A DNA stretch of 50,470 nucleotides, taken from Fragilaria crotonensis. Its lineage: Eukaryota; Bacillariophyta; Fragilariophyceae; Fragilariales; Fragilariaceae. Shown one piece after another: positions 18,709-28,643 of the stretch. The position numbers were made by a program, and so were the translations under genes. The notes below the pieces were generated by a model. That model searched no databases. It worked only from the letters and a program-made list of their open reading frames with translations, and had not been told where the DNA came from. Numbering within the stretch: position 1 is the first letter of the stretch; every line of letters begins with the position of its first letter. Location of the stretch: NCBI GenBank assembly GCA_022925895.1, contig JAKSYS010000467.1, positions 1-50,470 on the forward strand, in the 5' to 3' direction.

Positions 18709-21151
18709 GATATTCATTACCAGCGATCGCGGTGGACGAAGAAGAGTTCGAAAGGTTCAAGCAAAATTATTCCATCTATCGTCCAGAAGCTCGGTCTATC
18801 CAGTCGATTGCCGACTGCAATTCGACATGGACCAGAATCAATGGGAGGACTTGACTAATTGATCTCAGGACCGAAGGAGGCATCGAAATGCTGAAATACT
18901 TCCGTCACGAAGTATACGGCAATACGGAGGTCGGACGTTTACTTCTGCTACAACTTCAGGCCTCCCAAATTGAAGCAGGTATTCCAACCCCATTGCTCGA
19001 GGAACCAAGTATCATTATCCCGTACCTACTCCGACATGGATCCTATCTATGCGACAATTTATGTCCAACCACAACGTCAAGATCACAATCACGGATACCA
19101 TTCTTCTACCACTACAGAGTCCCAATGATCAGTACGTCATGAATCTAGACCGACTCAAAGGCTACAGTCCAAGACAACAGCTGGACATCAATCTTACACG
19201 GATTTATCTGCAGATAACGACGTTAGCCGAGATGTCGGATCGCACATCCCCAGCCAACATATCACTGTGGGCTCTACAAGGCGAACGGCCTGCCGACTTT
19301 GTCTCTAAGGATGCATGGCCCCGTCAATTACCTCCGAGTAGACACCAACAACGACTTTGGAAACGATATATATCGTCTCAATTCCTACGATATGATCGGA
19401 AATGGAGAGCAATACCAACTCTTATATCGACAGGACGAGATACGCCCGACCCGATTCAGCCAATTAATTCCCAACAATCGAGGCCGTTAATGTCGTATCT
19501 CAAAGGACTCCCGCGGAACAAGAAAAGGTTGCTGACTCACATTCAATTTCCAGAGCATGAAGATCGCATCTGGAGAGAATGTCAACGTAAACAGACACTG
19601 ACCATCGCATCCGACGGCGGTTTGAAAGGCCGCCAAGGGACATTCGGCTGAGTCTCACCACTCCTCAGAACACAATTCTGTGCGAAGGGCGGGACCTGTA
19701 GACGGACCTTTGACACGGCCAACTCGACTCGTTGTGAACTCGGAGGATACGCGGCAGCTCTGCTTCTGATCTCACTCCTTCAACGCTCCTGGGGTAAACG
19801 ACATCAATGCACATTCCGATGGGTTACGGACAGCAAATCGGCGATACGCAACGTCCAGAATCACACGCAACAACGGCAGATCAAGGAACGACAGCCATCC
19901 AACCCTGATTATATGAGCATCATAAAGCACGAAAGCAAATTCATTCGACGAAAGATCTCGCACGTCTGGGTCAAAGGACATCAACTTGATACATCTCAAA
20001 TATCAAGCGGCACACATAAGAAAGATGTGTCACGTAATTCGCACGTGGATCAACTCGCCACATGGTATCGCGAGCACTCACACAAACGACAGTCCATCGA
20101 GAAAACTGATCATACTCCCGAAGCAAAGATCACCATCTCAGTCAACGGTGTCAGACTAGTATCGCAGATGGAATCCTGCTTGCGCTTCCACATCAACGGA
20201 TACCATCTTCGATCGTATGTTCAGTCCAAACACAAGTGGACAAACAGCATCTGGAATCGCATCGATGTTGAAGCTTACGGCCGATTCCATCGACGGCTCT
20301 CTCCATCAGCACAAGTCGCACAAACGAAATTCATGTTTGACCAATGGAACACAGGAAAAGTTCGATGCCGCAACGCAAAAGTTAGCGATCCCACCCTAAG
20401 TCTATGTCCCTGCTGCAAAACACAACTCGAGACCACCAATCATGTCCTCCGATGTCACATGAATACTGAACACGACAACGGCCTGCTTCGGTTGCGGACA
20501 TCCCTGTCATCGGCAGGGTCTCATCCGGTTTTTCACCTTATAAAGGAGAAGGTACTTGACTGGCTTGAGTATAGAGGTGATAGCGATGATGCAGTGAATG
20601 CGAAGGAATTTCCAGTCAAGTTTCACGACAGAATCCGTGCGGCTCTTACTGACCAACAGGAAATCGGCTGGGAAAATGCAATCAAGGGATACTTGAGTGT
20701 CGAGTGGAGGAACATGGCTGAAGAAGGTCTATTCGATACAGATACTCCTCAATCCCGCCTCGGCTACCAACGCCTCCAAGTAATATTCAAGGCTTTACAC
20801 ACTTACCACCAGACGGTATGGAAGGCTCGGAATCACACCCTACACAACACCCAGACTATGGAGACTCGTCAGATAAGGGACACCGAATTATATGAGATCA
20901 CAGATTTATACGAGAAGAGAGACAGGTTGCGAGCGGGGGATAGACATTACTGCGAACAGCCATTAGAGGGGATACTGAAGAAATCGCCATCCTCTAGACG
21001 ACGATGGCTATTGTTTATGAAGCGGGCTATACTTAGGTCATCCGCAGACGGCAAACGACAGACACTCATGACAAGTTTCTTCAGGCCAAATGTAACACCA
21101 GGTACAGACACGGGAACAAGAAGCGACGGACCAACGATTACGTGCGATTAG
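18709..21151 (+). pseudogene. LINE C-terminal part: RNase H and CCHC tail, frameshifted
   Basis: RNase H motif 1 (TIASDGGLKGRQGTFG) lies at about 19600-19650. VTDSKSAIRNV-type sequence lies near 19825-19860 in another frame, and VWVKGHQLDTS near 19970 in the last frame (19913-21151). This matches the SDG-DSK-KGH order of RNase H. The tail has CPCCKTQLETTNHVLRCH, a C-x2-C-x7-H-x4-C zinc motif typical of LINE C-termini, then GWENAIKGYLSVEW. At least three frameshifts separate these segments. The stop codon at 21149 lies within the TTAGGG array. Confidence 0.65.
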
Positions 21152-21163
21152 GGTTAGGGTTAG
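21148..21163 (+). repeat. TTAGGG-type array in the LINE 3' end
   Basis: TTAGGGTTAGGGTTAG at the ORF stop is two and a half perfect hexamers. About 105 bp of 3' UTR follow before the target duplication, including CTAACCCTATAATTAG. Confidence 0.85.
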
Positions 21164-21268
21164 ATAAGTCACCGCCTCCCTGCAATATGGGCAGGCCATG
21201 ACAGGGTACACACACTGGCCTTGACGAAAGACCGGCGAAGGTGCTAACCCTATAATTAGTTTATATAT

Positions 21269-21284
21269 ATACAATACTGTACTA
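21269..21284. repeat. LINE target-site duplication, right
   Basis: Exact copy of ATACAATACTGTACTA at 15836-15851. Confidence 0.8.
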
Positions 21285-21689
21285 AAAATTATACGCTACC
21301 ACCATACCGTAGTACACAAAACACAGCGCTATAGTAATGAAAGTACCGTACACAGTACCACACTACCATACACACAGACCACGCCGTAGCTACCATACTG
21401 TACACCACCGCACCATACTAAACGTACTGTAGCAGGCACCGAACACCATGCACCATGCACCAGACACGCCCATAGCTACTTGTACAACGTACAATGTACA
21501 GCGTATAAGCAACAACGAACCATTGCGCTAGTACGACGGTAGTATCCCAGCTGACAGCACTGTAAAACCGCTGTATACTGTACACTGTGGCACAACCAAT
21601 AGTCCACCCACGATACACCATGCTACCCAGTATTTTGTACAAAACACGACAGTACTCGGTGTTTTATGTGCATCGAAATAATGAAGAAA
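21285..21689. other. AC-rich, GTAC-rich non-coding block
   Basis: The block contains repeated short words CCATAC, GTACAC, CACCATGCACC and TGTACAACGTACAATGTACAG. The composition resembles the subtelomeric minisatellites at the window start, but no clean period is seen. It was contiguous with 15822-15851 before the LINE inserted. No gene is supported. Confidence 0.5.
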
Positions 21690-21900
21690 AAAGCTCAGGA
21701 ATAATACTGCAGTAGTTCAGGAGCAAAAAAAATTCTTCATAAAAATGAGGAAACAGCAAATGTCGGAATCCTGAACTAAATAAATAAACCAGAAAAAAAC
21801 TTCAGGAATCCTGAACTAAATATGGGAATCCTGAAATTTTTCCAATAAATATGATAAAAAATTCTTGTATCAACTATGGTACTTAGTTTTGGCACCCTTA
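21690..21900 (-). mobile_element. E6: element terminus only, iteron word GGAATCCTGAA
   Basis: The terminus GGCACCCTTA ends at 21900, and to its right the E7 zinc-finger gene continues. Iterons GGAATCCTGAA lie at 21765, 21805 and 21825, with partial copies (TCAGGAATA, TTCAGGAGC) near 21695 and 21716. No gene sequence follows on the left, so the element is truncated just behind its array. It is the most diverged of the ten termini and its word is the least like the others. Confidence 0.6.
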
Positions 21901-22494
21901 GATGAAGAGATGCGACTTGAGCATGTGACACGTAACGACCACAACAGAGCTTGATTAAATCAACTTTCTGCAATTTAGCGGGGTCACAACCCAATCTTTG
22001 GCAGTGGCGGTGCGCATTATCCTTTCTCAGAAAACTTGACCACAAAGGCATGAAAATCCATTGTTAGTACTTTGGTCAATTCGATAGGGCTCGATGGCTC
22101 CTGTAGCCTGTAATTCTTCCACTTGCATTCTGAGAGTATCAAAAAGGGAAGGGATTGTGGCATACCTCCTTGCCAGTCCATGTATTTTAAGATGGTCACG
22201 AATGCATCTTTCATTGAGGCGGATAGACACAATTTTTGGGCAGAGTCGACATCCAAGTCCAAAGGGAGAGAAGGAAAAAATTCCTTGGCCTGTAACAGAA
22301 GTGTGGCGGTAAAGTGCAGGTGCTACCATTTCACATCTAGCATTCGGCAAATCTTCAGTGGTGACCATGTCAACAATATGATATGATAACAGCCGTGATG
22401 AAGGCACAATTGCCGAGTGCATATCTCCAAAAATGCACCACAGAGTCAAAAACAGGGATACCAGGTTATACATACGGGCGGATTGTTGGGCCAT
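21901..22494 (-). pseudogene. E7 zinc-finger gene, N-terminal fragment
   Basis: The frame opens at 22494. The more likely start by position is the Met at 22368 (MVTTEDLPN). It contains IFSFSPFGLGCRLC, CIRDHLKIHGLAR and GFSCLCGQVF, then a one-base shift near 22030. It continues as RKDNAHRHCQRLGC, VDLIKLCCGRYVSHAQV, and ends where the E6 terminus begins. Both fingers are complete apart from the shift. Confidence 0.6.
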
Positions 22495-22529
22495 ATTTTT
22501 TAGGAGGAAGGGTTCATAGAGTCTTCCAC

Positions 22530-22613
22530 CTCCGGACGTGATAATTCCTAAGTAAAAAATCCCTCCGGACGTGAAAAATCCTCCTCCGGACGTATAATCA
22601 CCACTCCGGACGT
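22530..22613 (-). repeat. E7 iteron array, word CTCCGGACGT
   Basis: Copies are at 22530, 22563, 22584 and 22604, all exact. The spacing is 33, 21 and 20 bp. GCAAGTA-N10-TACTTGA follows at 22615-22638. Confidence 0.8.
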
Positions 22614-22672
22614 AGCAAGTAAAAGCATCTATACTTGAGGATTTTTAATCCAGTTTGAACCCCTTTTCCTTA

Positions 22673-23103
22673 GGAGAAAAAATGATGAAGAATTGTGTAG
22701 AATATATACTGTAGTCTACGGTGGATAAATTGATTTCTGACCCCATTCCTTAAAGTCGTTGTCTTCTCATGATTGAAAATACTTATGATATTGTCATCTT
22801 CAGTATACTTCGAATGGTTATGAAGCGTGCTGGATATTTGACCAGCTTGACGTATTGGCAACGAAATATTGATCAGAAAGAGGAACCATAATGGACAATT
22901 TCTACACGAAAATCGTGTAGAATATATACCACGCTTTTCCAAAAAATTCACTCCGATGACAAATTTTGAATGAACTGTGAGAACATGATTTCACCACAGA
23001 ATACTTACAGAGTTAGAATGCCAGATACTTCAATAAATAGTCGGTCATCGGTCACTCAGCATCTTTGCTGGGACGTCTCAAGTTGTCATAGTGGAATTGA
23101 ATG
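22673..23103. other. Non-coding interval with a strong hairpin
   Basis: AT-rich sequence between E7 and the internal telomere array, with no gene seen. A perfect 10-bp inverted repeat, TTCTACACGA-AAA-TCGTGTAGAA, lies at 22900-22922. Part of it, GTGTAGAATATATA, recurs near 22696. Confidence 0.5.
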
Positions 23104-23131
23104 AACCCCTAACCCCTAACCCCTAACCCCT
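23104..23131. repeat. Interstitial telomere array, four AACCCCT units
   Basis: Exactly four 7-bp units AACCCCT (TTAGGGG on the other strand) lie here, with the C-rich strand on plus as at the left chromosome end. The E8 gene abuts the array directly at 23132. The same AACCCCT word is part of the terminal repeats at 1-130. Confidence 0.85.
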
Positions 23132-23513
23132 TTACATGCTCACCGATGCATCTCTCTTCCATCAGAATCAAAGGGTTGATTTTACACTCCCGACAACAAA
23201 GGCCGAATGGAGAGAATGTGAACAAATCTTGAATTGGTAATAATGGTTCAACTGCCTCCTTTTTCTTGTTGTTGCAGCAGGAAGCATTGCAGTTAAGATG
23301 AAGTGCTATTAAGCACAACTCTGAGACAATGTGTGATGGATGTTCAAAATGCATTGAAGTTGGCAGTGATAAACTTGGTTGCAGAATGGAATACTCACTA
23401 AGCTTGCGGTGAAGTTCATTTTCAAACAAAATTAACATACCAAGGAAGTTGTAGAAAGCTCCGTAACACCCAGTTTGAAAGTTGTTAAATAATAAGGTAC
23501 CACCGGACCTCAA
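23132..23513 (-). pseudogene. E8 zinc-finger gene, N-terminal fragment ending in telomere repeats
   Basis: The frame contains LFTFSPFGLCCRECKINP and EERCIGEHVK, the first zinc finger of the family. Relatives continue after HLKKHGM; here the codons after HVK are GGGGTTAGGGG telomere sequence. The true start is uncertain (possible Met at MHFEHPSH in mid-frame). Nothing beyond the first finger remains. Confidence 0.65.
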
Positions 23514-23561
23514 AAATCTACACCAACCGTAAAATCCTTAAGTAAAAATCCACCCACCGTA
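23501..23561 (-). repeat. E8 iteron array, word CACCCACCGTA
   Basis: Copies are at 23501 (CACCGGACCT), 23521 (CACCAACCGTA) and 23551 (CACCCACCGTA), with a possible weak copy near 23467. The spacing is 20 and 30 bp. The 24-bp site TCAAGTA-N10-TACTTGA is at 23562-23585. Confidence 0.65.
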
Positions 23562-23811
23562 TCAAGTAAATATATATATACTTGAGGATATTTTATCTAG
23601 TTTGAACCCCTTTTCCTTAGGCGGCATCTCACCCAATTCTTACGAGCGAAGATTCAACTGCTAAATGTCGTTAAGTAGAAAGATTCAGCAACATTTTAAG
23701 ATTCACTTCGAGATACGCTCCTCCGAGGTCTGTGTCAACTTTACCCGCGTGTCCCTTTACTCCGAAGTTGTGCACGAATCCATACGTTCTCATATTTCTT
23801 ACTCGACTAAG

Positions 23812-24969
23812 ATGATGATCCTTCGTACTACAGTCGCTGCGTTCGTGCTTGGCGCGGCCACCGCCCAACCTGCCGGATGTGGATCTTCAGGTTTCAGAGT
23901 TGCTGGATCCTCAACCGTCTACCCAGTTGCCGTCGCATGGGGTAGGGGTTATGCTACGGTGCGGCAAAGCAACCACCATCGGTGAGGATGTCAGTAATTT
24001 GCCGGCCGCGGCTAACGATAATGTTGTTGTCGTTGGGGTGGGTCTGGCGTTGGCGCTTCCAGAGTTTGCGGTGGTTCTGTTGAAATTGGCACCATGTCTC
24101 GAGAATGGAGGGCTACCGAGGCAACTTCCGATGATGCCTGGAACTTCAAGTGCGTTGCCGCCGGAAACCGTTTGGTGACTCGCGTCGAGGTTGCCATCGA
24201 TGGCATAACCGTCGTTGTCAAGAGAGGAGGGCCTGGAAGTACGTGCATCGGCTTTCTCAAGGGCTTGACACCGGATCAGCTCCGTTTTATGTACTCCAGC
24301 CTCACCAGACAGCAGCTCATCCAGGGAGGATGGTCGGCAAGTTCCCTTTCCGCGGGAAAAGGAGGAGATCAGCCTTTGTGGAGCACTCTAGACAAAAGAT
24401 GCGAGGACAAGGAGTTCAATTTATCAGGACCTGATCAGTCGAACTCAGGAACAGCTGAGTTCTTCAAGGAGAAGATTTTGAAAAATACTGCTGAGTTGTT
24501 CGATAACTCTGGAGCTCTTGGTTACAGGGGATTTGTGAGTGATGGAGACACATTGAGTTACGTCAAGAACAATGATGCCGCCGTTGGTTTCTTCGGTTAC
24601 TCATACTATTTCAGTAATGCTGGAGTTGTCCTTGCTGCACCGATTAGAAACAGACTTAACGTGTATGTGACCCCGTCGAAGGCAACGATCCTCAGTAATG
24701 AGTACAACCCTCTTACTCTCAGGATCTACATGAACGTGAACAAAGCCAGCTTGGCACAGACCTTGCCTTTCTTGGAATACGGATACACCTCAGCTGGTGA
24801 CAAACTAGTGGAAGATACTGGAAATGACGCAGTCCCAGCGGCTGACCAAATTCTCATGCTTTCCAGACTCGGAAGTGCTAGTGGGATTAAAATTGCCGAT
24901 ATTGTGTGTGAAACGAATGGCAATGTGAGAATTGGAACTGGCAATGCGGCTCAACGTGCACGCTTCAAC
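23812..24969 (+). pseudogene. PstS-like phosphate-binding protein, 5' part, split by retrotransposon
   Basis: The start at 23812 (MMILRTTVAAFVLGAATAQP) gives a signal peptide. FRVAGSSTVYPVAVAWG follows, the binding-loop motif of PstS-type periplasmic binding proteins. Two or more one-base shifts between 23935 and 24060 separate it from SRVCGGSVEIGTMSREW and the long frame from 24094 (NSGTAEFF, GYRGFVSDGD, DAAVGFFGYSYYF). At 24969, in the codon for Asn, the retrotransposon begins, and the frame resumes exactly at 31927. PstS-like proteins bind phosphate, and secreted forms occur in algae. The upstream shifts mean it is probably inactive, unless they are sequencing errors. Confidence 0.65.
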
Positions 24970-25269
24970 GAAATAAATTCCGAGTCTTGTCCGCATTTCT
25001 CTAAGTCCGTTTAGTCGGATGAGTCGGCCGCCTAGTGGTTTCGTCGTACCGCTGTCTCGCGTACTGTCGCGTCGATTCGTGTGTTGCTGTGTGTGGTTTT
25101 CTGGATTCTCCTTCATGTTCACGAGGCTAGTGGAACTAAATAGATGGCATCGGAATCTGGTCCTAATAGTTTTGTCTCTCTCTCTCCTGGTTCGTCTCGC
25201 GGGGTCGGTCCCGTGATATTCATCTAGCGGGGGTCCGTCGCGTCGTTGTGAGTCGACCTGGTTTCCGCC
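24970..25269 (-). repeat. Retrotransposon 3' terminal repeat (B2)
   Basis: 300 bp, repeated at 25511-25805 with only small differences (a CT microsatellite length change near 25180). Confidence 0.85.
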
Positions 25270-25312
25270 CCATGCAGTGCATGGCCAGGAGGTAACCGGC
25301 GCCGGAGGCGCC
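25270..25312. other. Palindromes in the retrotransposon spacer
   Basis: CCATGCA-G-TGCATGG (25270-25284) and GGCGCC-GGA-GGCGCC (25298-25312) lie between the terminal repeat and the joined repeats. They may be structural or replication signals; the role is unknown. Confidence 0.6.
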
Positions 25313-25358
25313 GATGAACCTAGGCATCGGGCCAGGAGAGGAGGTGTGGGTGGGTGGG

Positions 25359-25510
25359 ATTAACTAGAGTAGTGTCTTTGTTGATTCGAGTTCGTCCGGA
25401 TTGTGAGCAATTCGCATCTTGTGTTGTGTCCGGGTGTTCGTCTGTCTGTGTCTCGTGTTCGTCTGTCTGACGGCGACTGCTCTCCCTTTCCCGAACTTCG
25501 GACATGCCAC
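25359..25510 (-). repeat. Retrotransposon internal repeat (A2)
   Basis: 152 bp from ATTAACTAGAG to CATGCCAC, nearly identical to the 5' terminal repeat at 31775-31926. It abuts the other internal repeat, giving the CATGCCAC-GAAATAA junction that a circular intermediate would have. Confidence 0.85.
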
Positions 25511-25805
25511 GAAATAAATTCCGAGTCTTGTCCGCATTTCTCTAAGTCCGTTTAGTCGGATGAGTCGGCCGCCTAGTGGTTTCGTCGTACCGCTGTCTCG
25601 CGTACTGTCGCGTCGATTCGTGTGTTGCTGTGTGTGGTTTTCTGGATTCTCCTTCATGTTCACGAGGCTAGTGGAACTAAATAGATGGCATCGGAATCTG
25701 GTCCTAATAGTTTTGTCTCTCTCCTGGTTCGTCTCGCGGGTCGGTCCCGTGATATTCATCTAGCGGGGGTCCGTCGCGTCGTTGTGAGTCGACCTGGTTT
25801 CCGCC
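25511..25805 (-). repeat. Retrotransposon internal repeat (B1)
   Basis: 295 bp, a copy of 24970-25269. Confidence 0.85.
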
Positions 25806-27113
25806 ATTTTCCGGTTGTCGTTCGTCCGCAGGATCATGGGCGACTGTGAAGAAAGTTTGTCGATTCGTCATGCGCGTGGCGACCCCGATCGTGGTGTCTG
25901 GCACTTGGATGCGTAGGTATCTCATGAACGTCCTGCTCCGCCAACGGCCCACCATCTGTATCGTTTCGCTTGGCACACCTGCCAAGTGCATTGCCATGGC
26001 CGCGCCCGACCTAATCGAGTGCGTACCGATTCGATCGGCCTGGAGTCCCAGCCTCTCCTCTCCCGATAGTATTGTCGCGGCCCTCAGCTGTTCGAGGATC
26101 GTTTTCGAAGAGACGTGTTCGAGCTCGTTCGATGTTGTCGATACGAAAGCGTTTATCTTCGGGTTCGTCCGACCAAGTCGTTCGTAGCCTCTAATTCTGT
26201 GAATCAATTCCGCAAGTGTCCGTACCGGACATATGTCTGCCTGACCGGGGTTGTTGTTCCTGTGCTGCGTCACCTTCGCTCCTTTGTCTCCGTTCTTTGT
26301 TGTCGATAGGTGATCGTTACGGCGTCTGCATTTCGGGTTTGTTCGTAGGAGAAAGTCGTCAGCGTTTCGTCCTGTTTCCTGAATCGAACGTCGTCTACTC
26401 TGACTACCGATGTTCGTCTGCCGCCTCCCACGTCGGAGTATTCGCAAGACCTCATGGCGAAGAAAAAGGCCGTGACCACCAGTTGTCCGACTGCCACGTC
26501 CAACTCGTTCCTGGACCAGGATCTCACCTTCCTGATCACTTCAAGAGGAATGGCTTGTTGTTGTGCGACTCCCGGGTCGTCGTCCGCGTACTTCTTCAAT
26601 TGTAAAGCCAGAAGGGGGGTCGAGGCGTCCGGCGGAGTCGTGGATTGGGCTCTCAAGTTTGTTAAGCCTGAAGGTCTGAGCCACACCGTCGAGGGTGGCA
26701 CGAATGGTACCGGACATGGCTCCATTGCCATCTGTCGCAGGCTGTCTGGAGCGAAGCCGTCCGTCCCGAAGGGCGGCAGCGAAACACGCGAAGATTTCCG
26801 TCCTTTCGTTTCGTCCGAACCGGCGGAGAAAAGGGTCGAGGTCGACTCCGACTCGCTCGAGGAATCGTGCGTAGCAGTTCCAGCTGCTGCTGCGCTTGGC
26901 GCGGGTTGAGTCGGCAAGAGCTGCGTTTTGGGCAGCAGACGCAGCCAGTCTCCAATCTGCGAAATGAGGGCTGGCTGCAAGGGGATGATCCTGAAGTTCT
27001 GTGGGACAAAGGGTGAGCCATGTTTCCTGATGAGCGAGGTGACCTCGTCGTCGTCGAGCGCGAAGTCTCGCGATAAAATGTCCGCCACCTTGTTCTCTCG
27101 CCCCGGGAACCAT
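25704..27113 (-). pseudogene. Retrotransposon tyrosine recombinase
   Basis: Frames 27113-26541, 27088-26270 and 26447-25704 together form one recombinase. An N-terminal SAM-like core-binding part comes first (RAKRSSSWNCYARFLERVGV). Catalytic motifs follow: TAFFFAMRSCEYSDV (first Arg), THSIRSGAAMAM (HxxR), IQMVGRWRS, then RTFMRYLR (Tyr). All four key residues are present, so the domain was functional before the frameshifts. In this family it integrates the circular cDNA without target duplication. Homologous sequence occurs in the fragment at 36540-36896, which E10 has cut inside this same gene. Confidence 0.75.
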
Positions 27114-27233
27114 TGAGTGTAGTGGTCGATCTCGTGCGTCAGACAGAAATCAGCGAAACTCCTCGCGATGGTGAGGTGAAGCGGACAGTTGTCGTCGAAG
27201 CTGGACTTTGCCAGCCACCCTGCGGCCGAGGTG

Positions 27234-27728
27234 CTATCCCCTTGGCTTAGCAGGACGTCCGAGACTGGCGACCACTTTTTTTCCTTCGCGGAATTCGACT
27301 ACCATTCCCACGAAGGCTGCTAGAAACTCCAACGTATTAAGTGTCGCTCGTCCCGCTAGATCTTCGGGCAGTTGGTATCGCCAAGCAATCCCGCTTTGGA
27401 GACCATATCCTCCTATCCCTTGCGGGCAAGCGTCCACCCGAACGATTCGCGTCGGCCACCTGCAGACCAATCTGTTGATGGAGATCCCTTGCGCCGCTCT
27501 TCGCAGGAAGCTCCTCCAAAGGCTCAGGTCATCGCGTTGGGGATTCGTCAGTCTCGTCTTTCCACTTCGTTTCGATCTCTCGCATGCCTTGTAGAGTCGC
27601 CCCATGAAATGCCTGGAGTACGGGACGACGTATGCGGCGTGGCTGAGTCGTCCGAGGGTCTTCTCAGATCGTTCGTCGTTACGTGCGCATGCCTGTTCGC
27701 TAGGATCTTGTCGATCACTTTCGTCCAT
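27234..27728 (-). pseudogene. Retrotransposon RNase H domain
   Basis: The frame contains IVRVDACPQGIGGYGLQSG (RNase H-like first Asp in a DAC form) and LNTLEFLAAFVG (the Glu-containing second motif), as in DIRS/Ngaro RNase H domains. It lies between the RT and the recombinase. The upstream part (HFMGRLYKACERSKRSG) is the RT-RNase H connection. The next frame starts after a shift near 27240. Confidence 0.65.
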
Positions 27729-27896
27729 GCGTGGTATTTGTCCTCAGGCAGAGCGACCGTGAAGCGGCGTGTGTCTACCAGCCATCCCAAGATCATCTTC
27801 CGCTCAGATGGTTTCGCCTCGGCCAGGAACTTCGGGATGGCAAGGATGTCGTCTCTGGGAAAGGATTCGTTTCCTCTGCGTTGTGGGGTCTTCCCA

Positions 27897-28643
27897 CTAT
27901 GTGCAATGCAAGGGGAATCGCTGCCGAGCTCTTTTCTGCGTCTCTTGGGTTGAAAGCCCCAAAATGTCGTCCAGGTAACAGTCGAATCTGGGTAGATCGT
28001 CGTCGTTTGCGATCGGGTAGTTCACAGCGAAGAAATCGGCTTCTCCGAATTCGCTCGACCCGTCGATCATTCCATCGTCGTTATCTACGGCTTCGTCAGA
28101 ATCAAGCAAGTGTTGATGCGGCGAGTGGAATACCTTCGGGTCCCAGTCTGATCTCCTGACGAGGTCATTCGCAAGGTCCGTGATTACTTCGGACACGTCG
28201 CTCCACTGGGACGGGTTTGGTGCTCCTCCGAAAGTCATCCTGAGTGCCACGAGGAGCAGGTCGTCAATGCTAGTGCAAGACTTCAGGGCGGTTCGTGCCT
28301 TTAAGTGTATTCGTCTGTAGGCGGATTTGCAGTCCACCTTTGTGAGGAGGATGGGTTCTTTCGGCCACAATTGTCTGAGGTACGAGATGTGGTACATCAG
28401 TCGACTGAAAGCCCTGCCAAATCGTGCGGTCGTCAGTTGTGACGTGTCCACTCTGTCGTTTACGCTTCGTCCTGGGATCCCGCTGGGGTTGAATGACTGG
28501 TCGTGTGTGAGCCTTAGCTTCTCGATGGTCTGTCCCTTCTCGTCGATCGATGTCTGTGCCACCATGCCCAAAGGCGCCACCTCGCAGCCTTCTAATTCCA
28601 GAGCGGCCTCCCTCGGTAGGGGCAGTTGCCAGCCCCTTTCCAC
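27897..28643 (-). pseudogene. Retrotransposon reverse transcriptase
   Basis: The frame reads KLRLTHDQSFNPSGIPGRSVNDR, then ILLTKVDCKSAYRRIHL (motif A with catalytic Asp), LVALRMTFGGAPNPSQW (motif B, FGGAPNP) and FDCYLDDILGLS (motif C, YLDD). FGGAPxP and an acidic insertion before motif C resemble DIRS/Ngaro-type RTs. The RT core is complete. The C-terminal continuation is frameshifted after 27897. Confidence 0.75.

Larger units (their letters stand above)
15852..21268 (+). mobile_element. LINE-type retrotransposon, 5'-truncated
   Basis: The element encodes endonuclease, reverse transcriptase (RT), RNase H and a CCHC tail. It is flanked by a 16-bp target duplication. It starts inside the endonuclease domain, so it is 5'-truncated, as is usual after target-primed reverse transcription. 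The 3' region contains TTAGGGTTAGGGTTAG at 21148-21163, at the ORF stop. Several one-base shifts interrupt the ORF. It was inserted in AC-rich sequence just right of E5, and is therefore younger than E5. Confidence 0.8.
21901..22672 (-). mobile_element. E7: element copy interrupted by E6
   Basis: The right terminus CCCCTTTTCCTTA ends at 22672. The array lies at 22530-22613 and the zinc-finger gene runs from 22494 to the E6 junction at 21900. The distal part of the gene is absent. Confidence 0.65.
23132..23619 (-). mobile_element. E8: element copy truncated by telomere repeats
   Basis: The right terminus CCCCTTTTCCTTA ends at 23619, next to host GGCGG. Iterons lie at 23501-23561. The gene fragment extends from the array to 23132, where telomere units begin. 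Confidence 0.7.
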
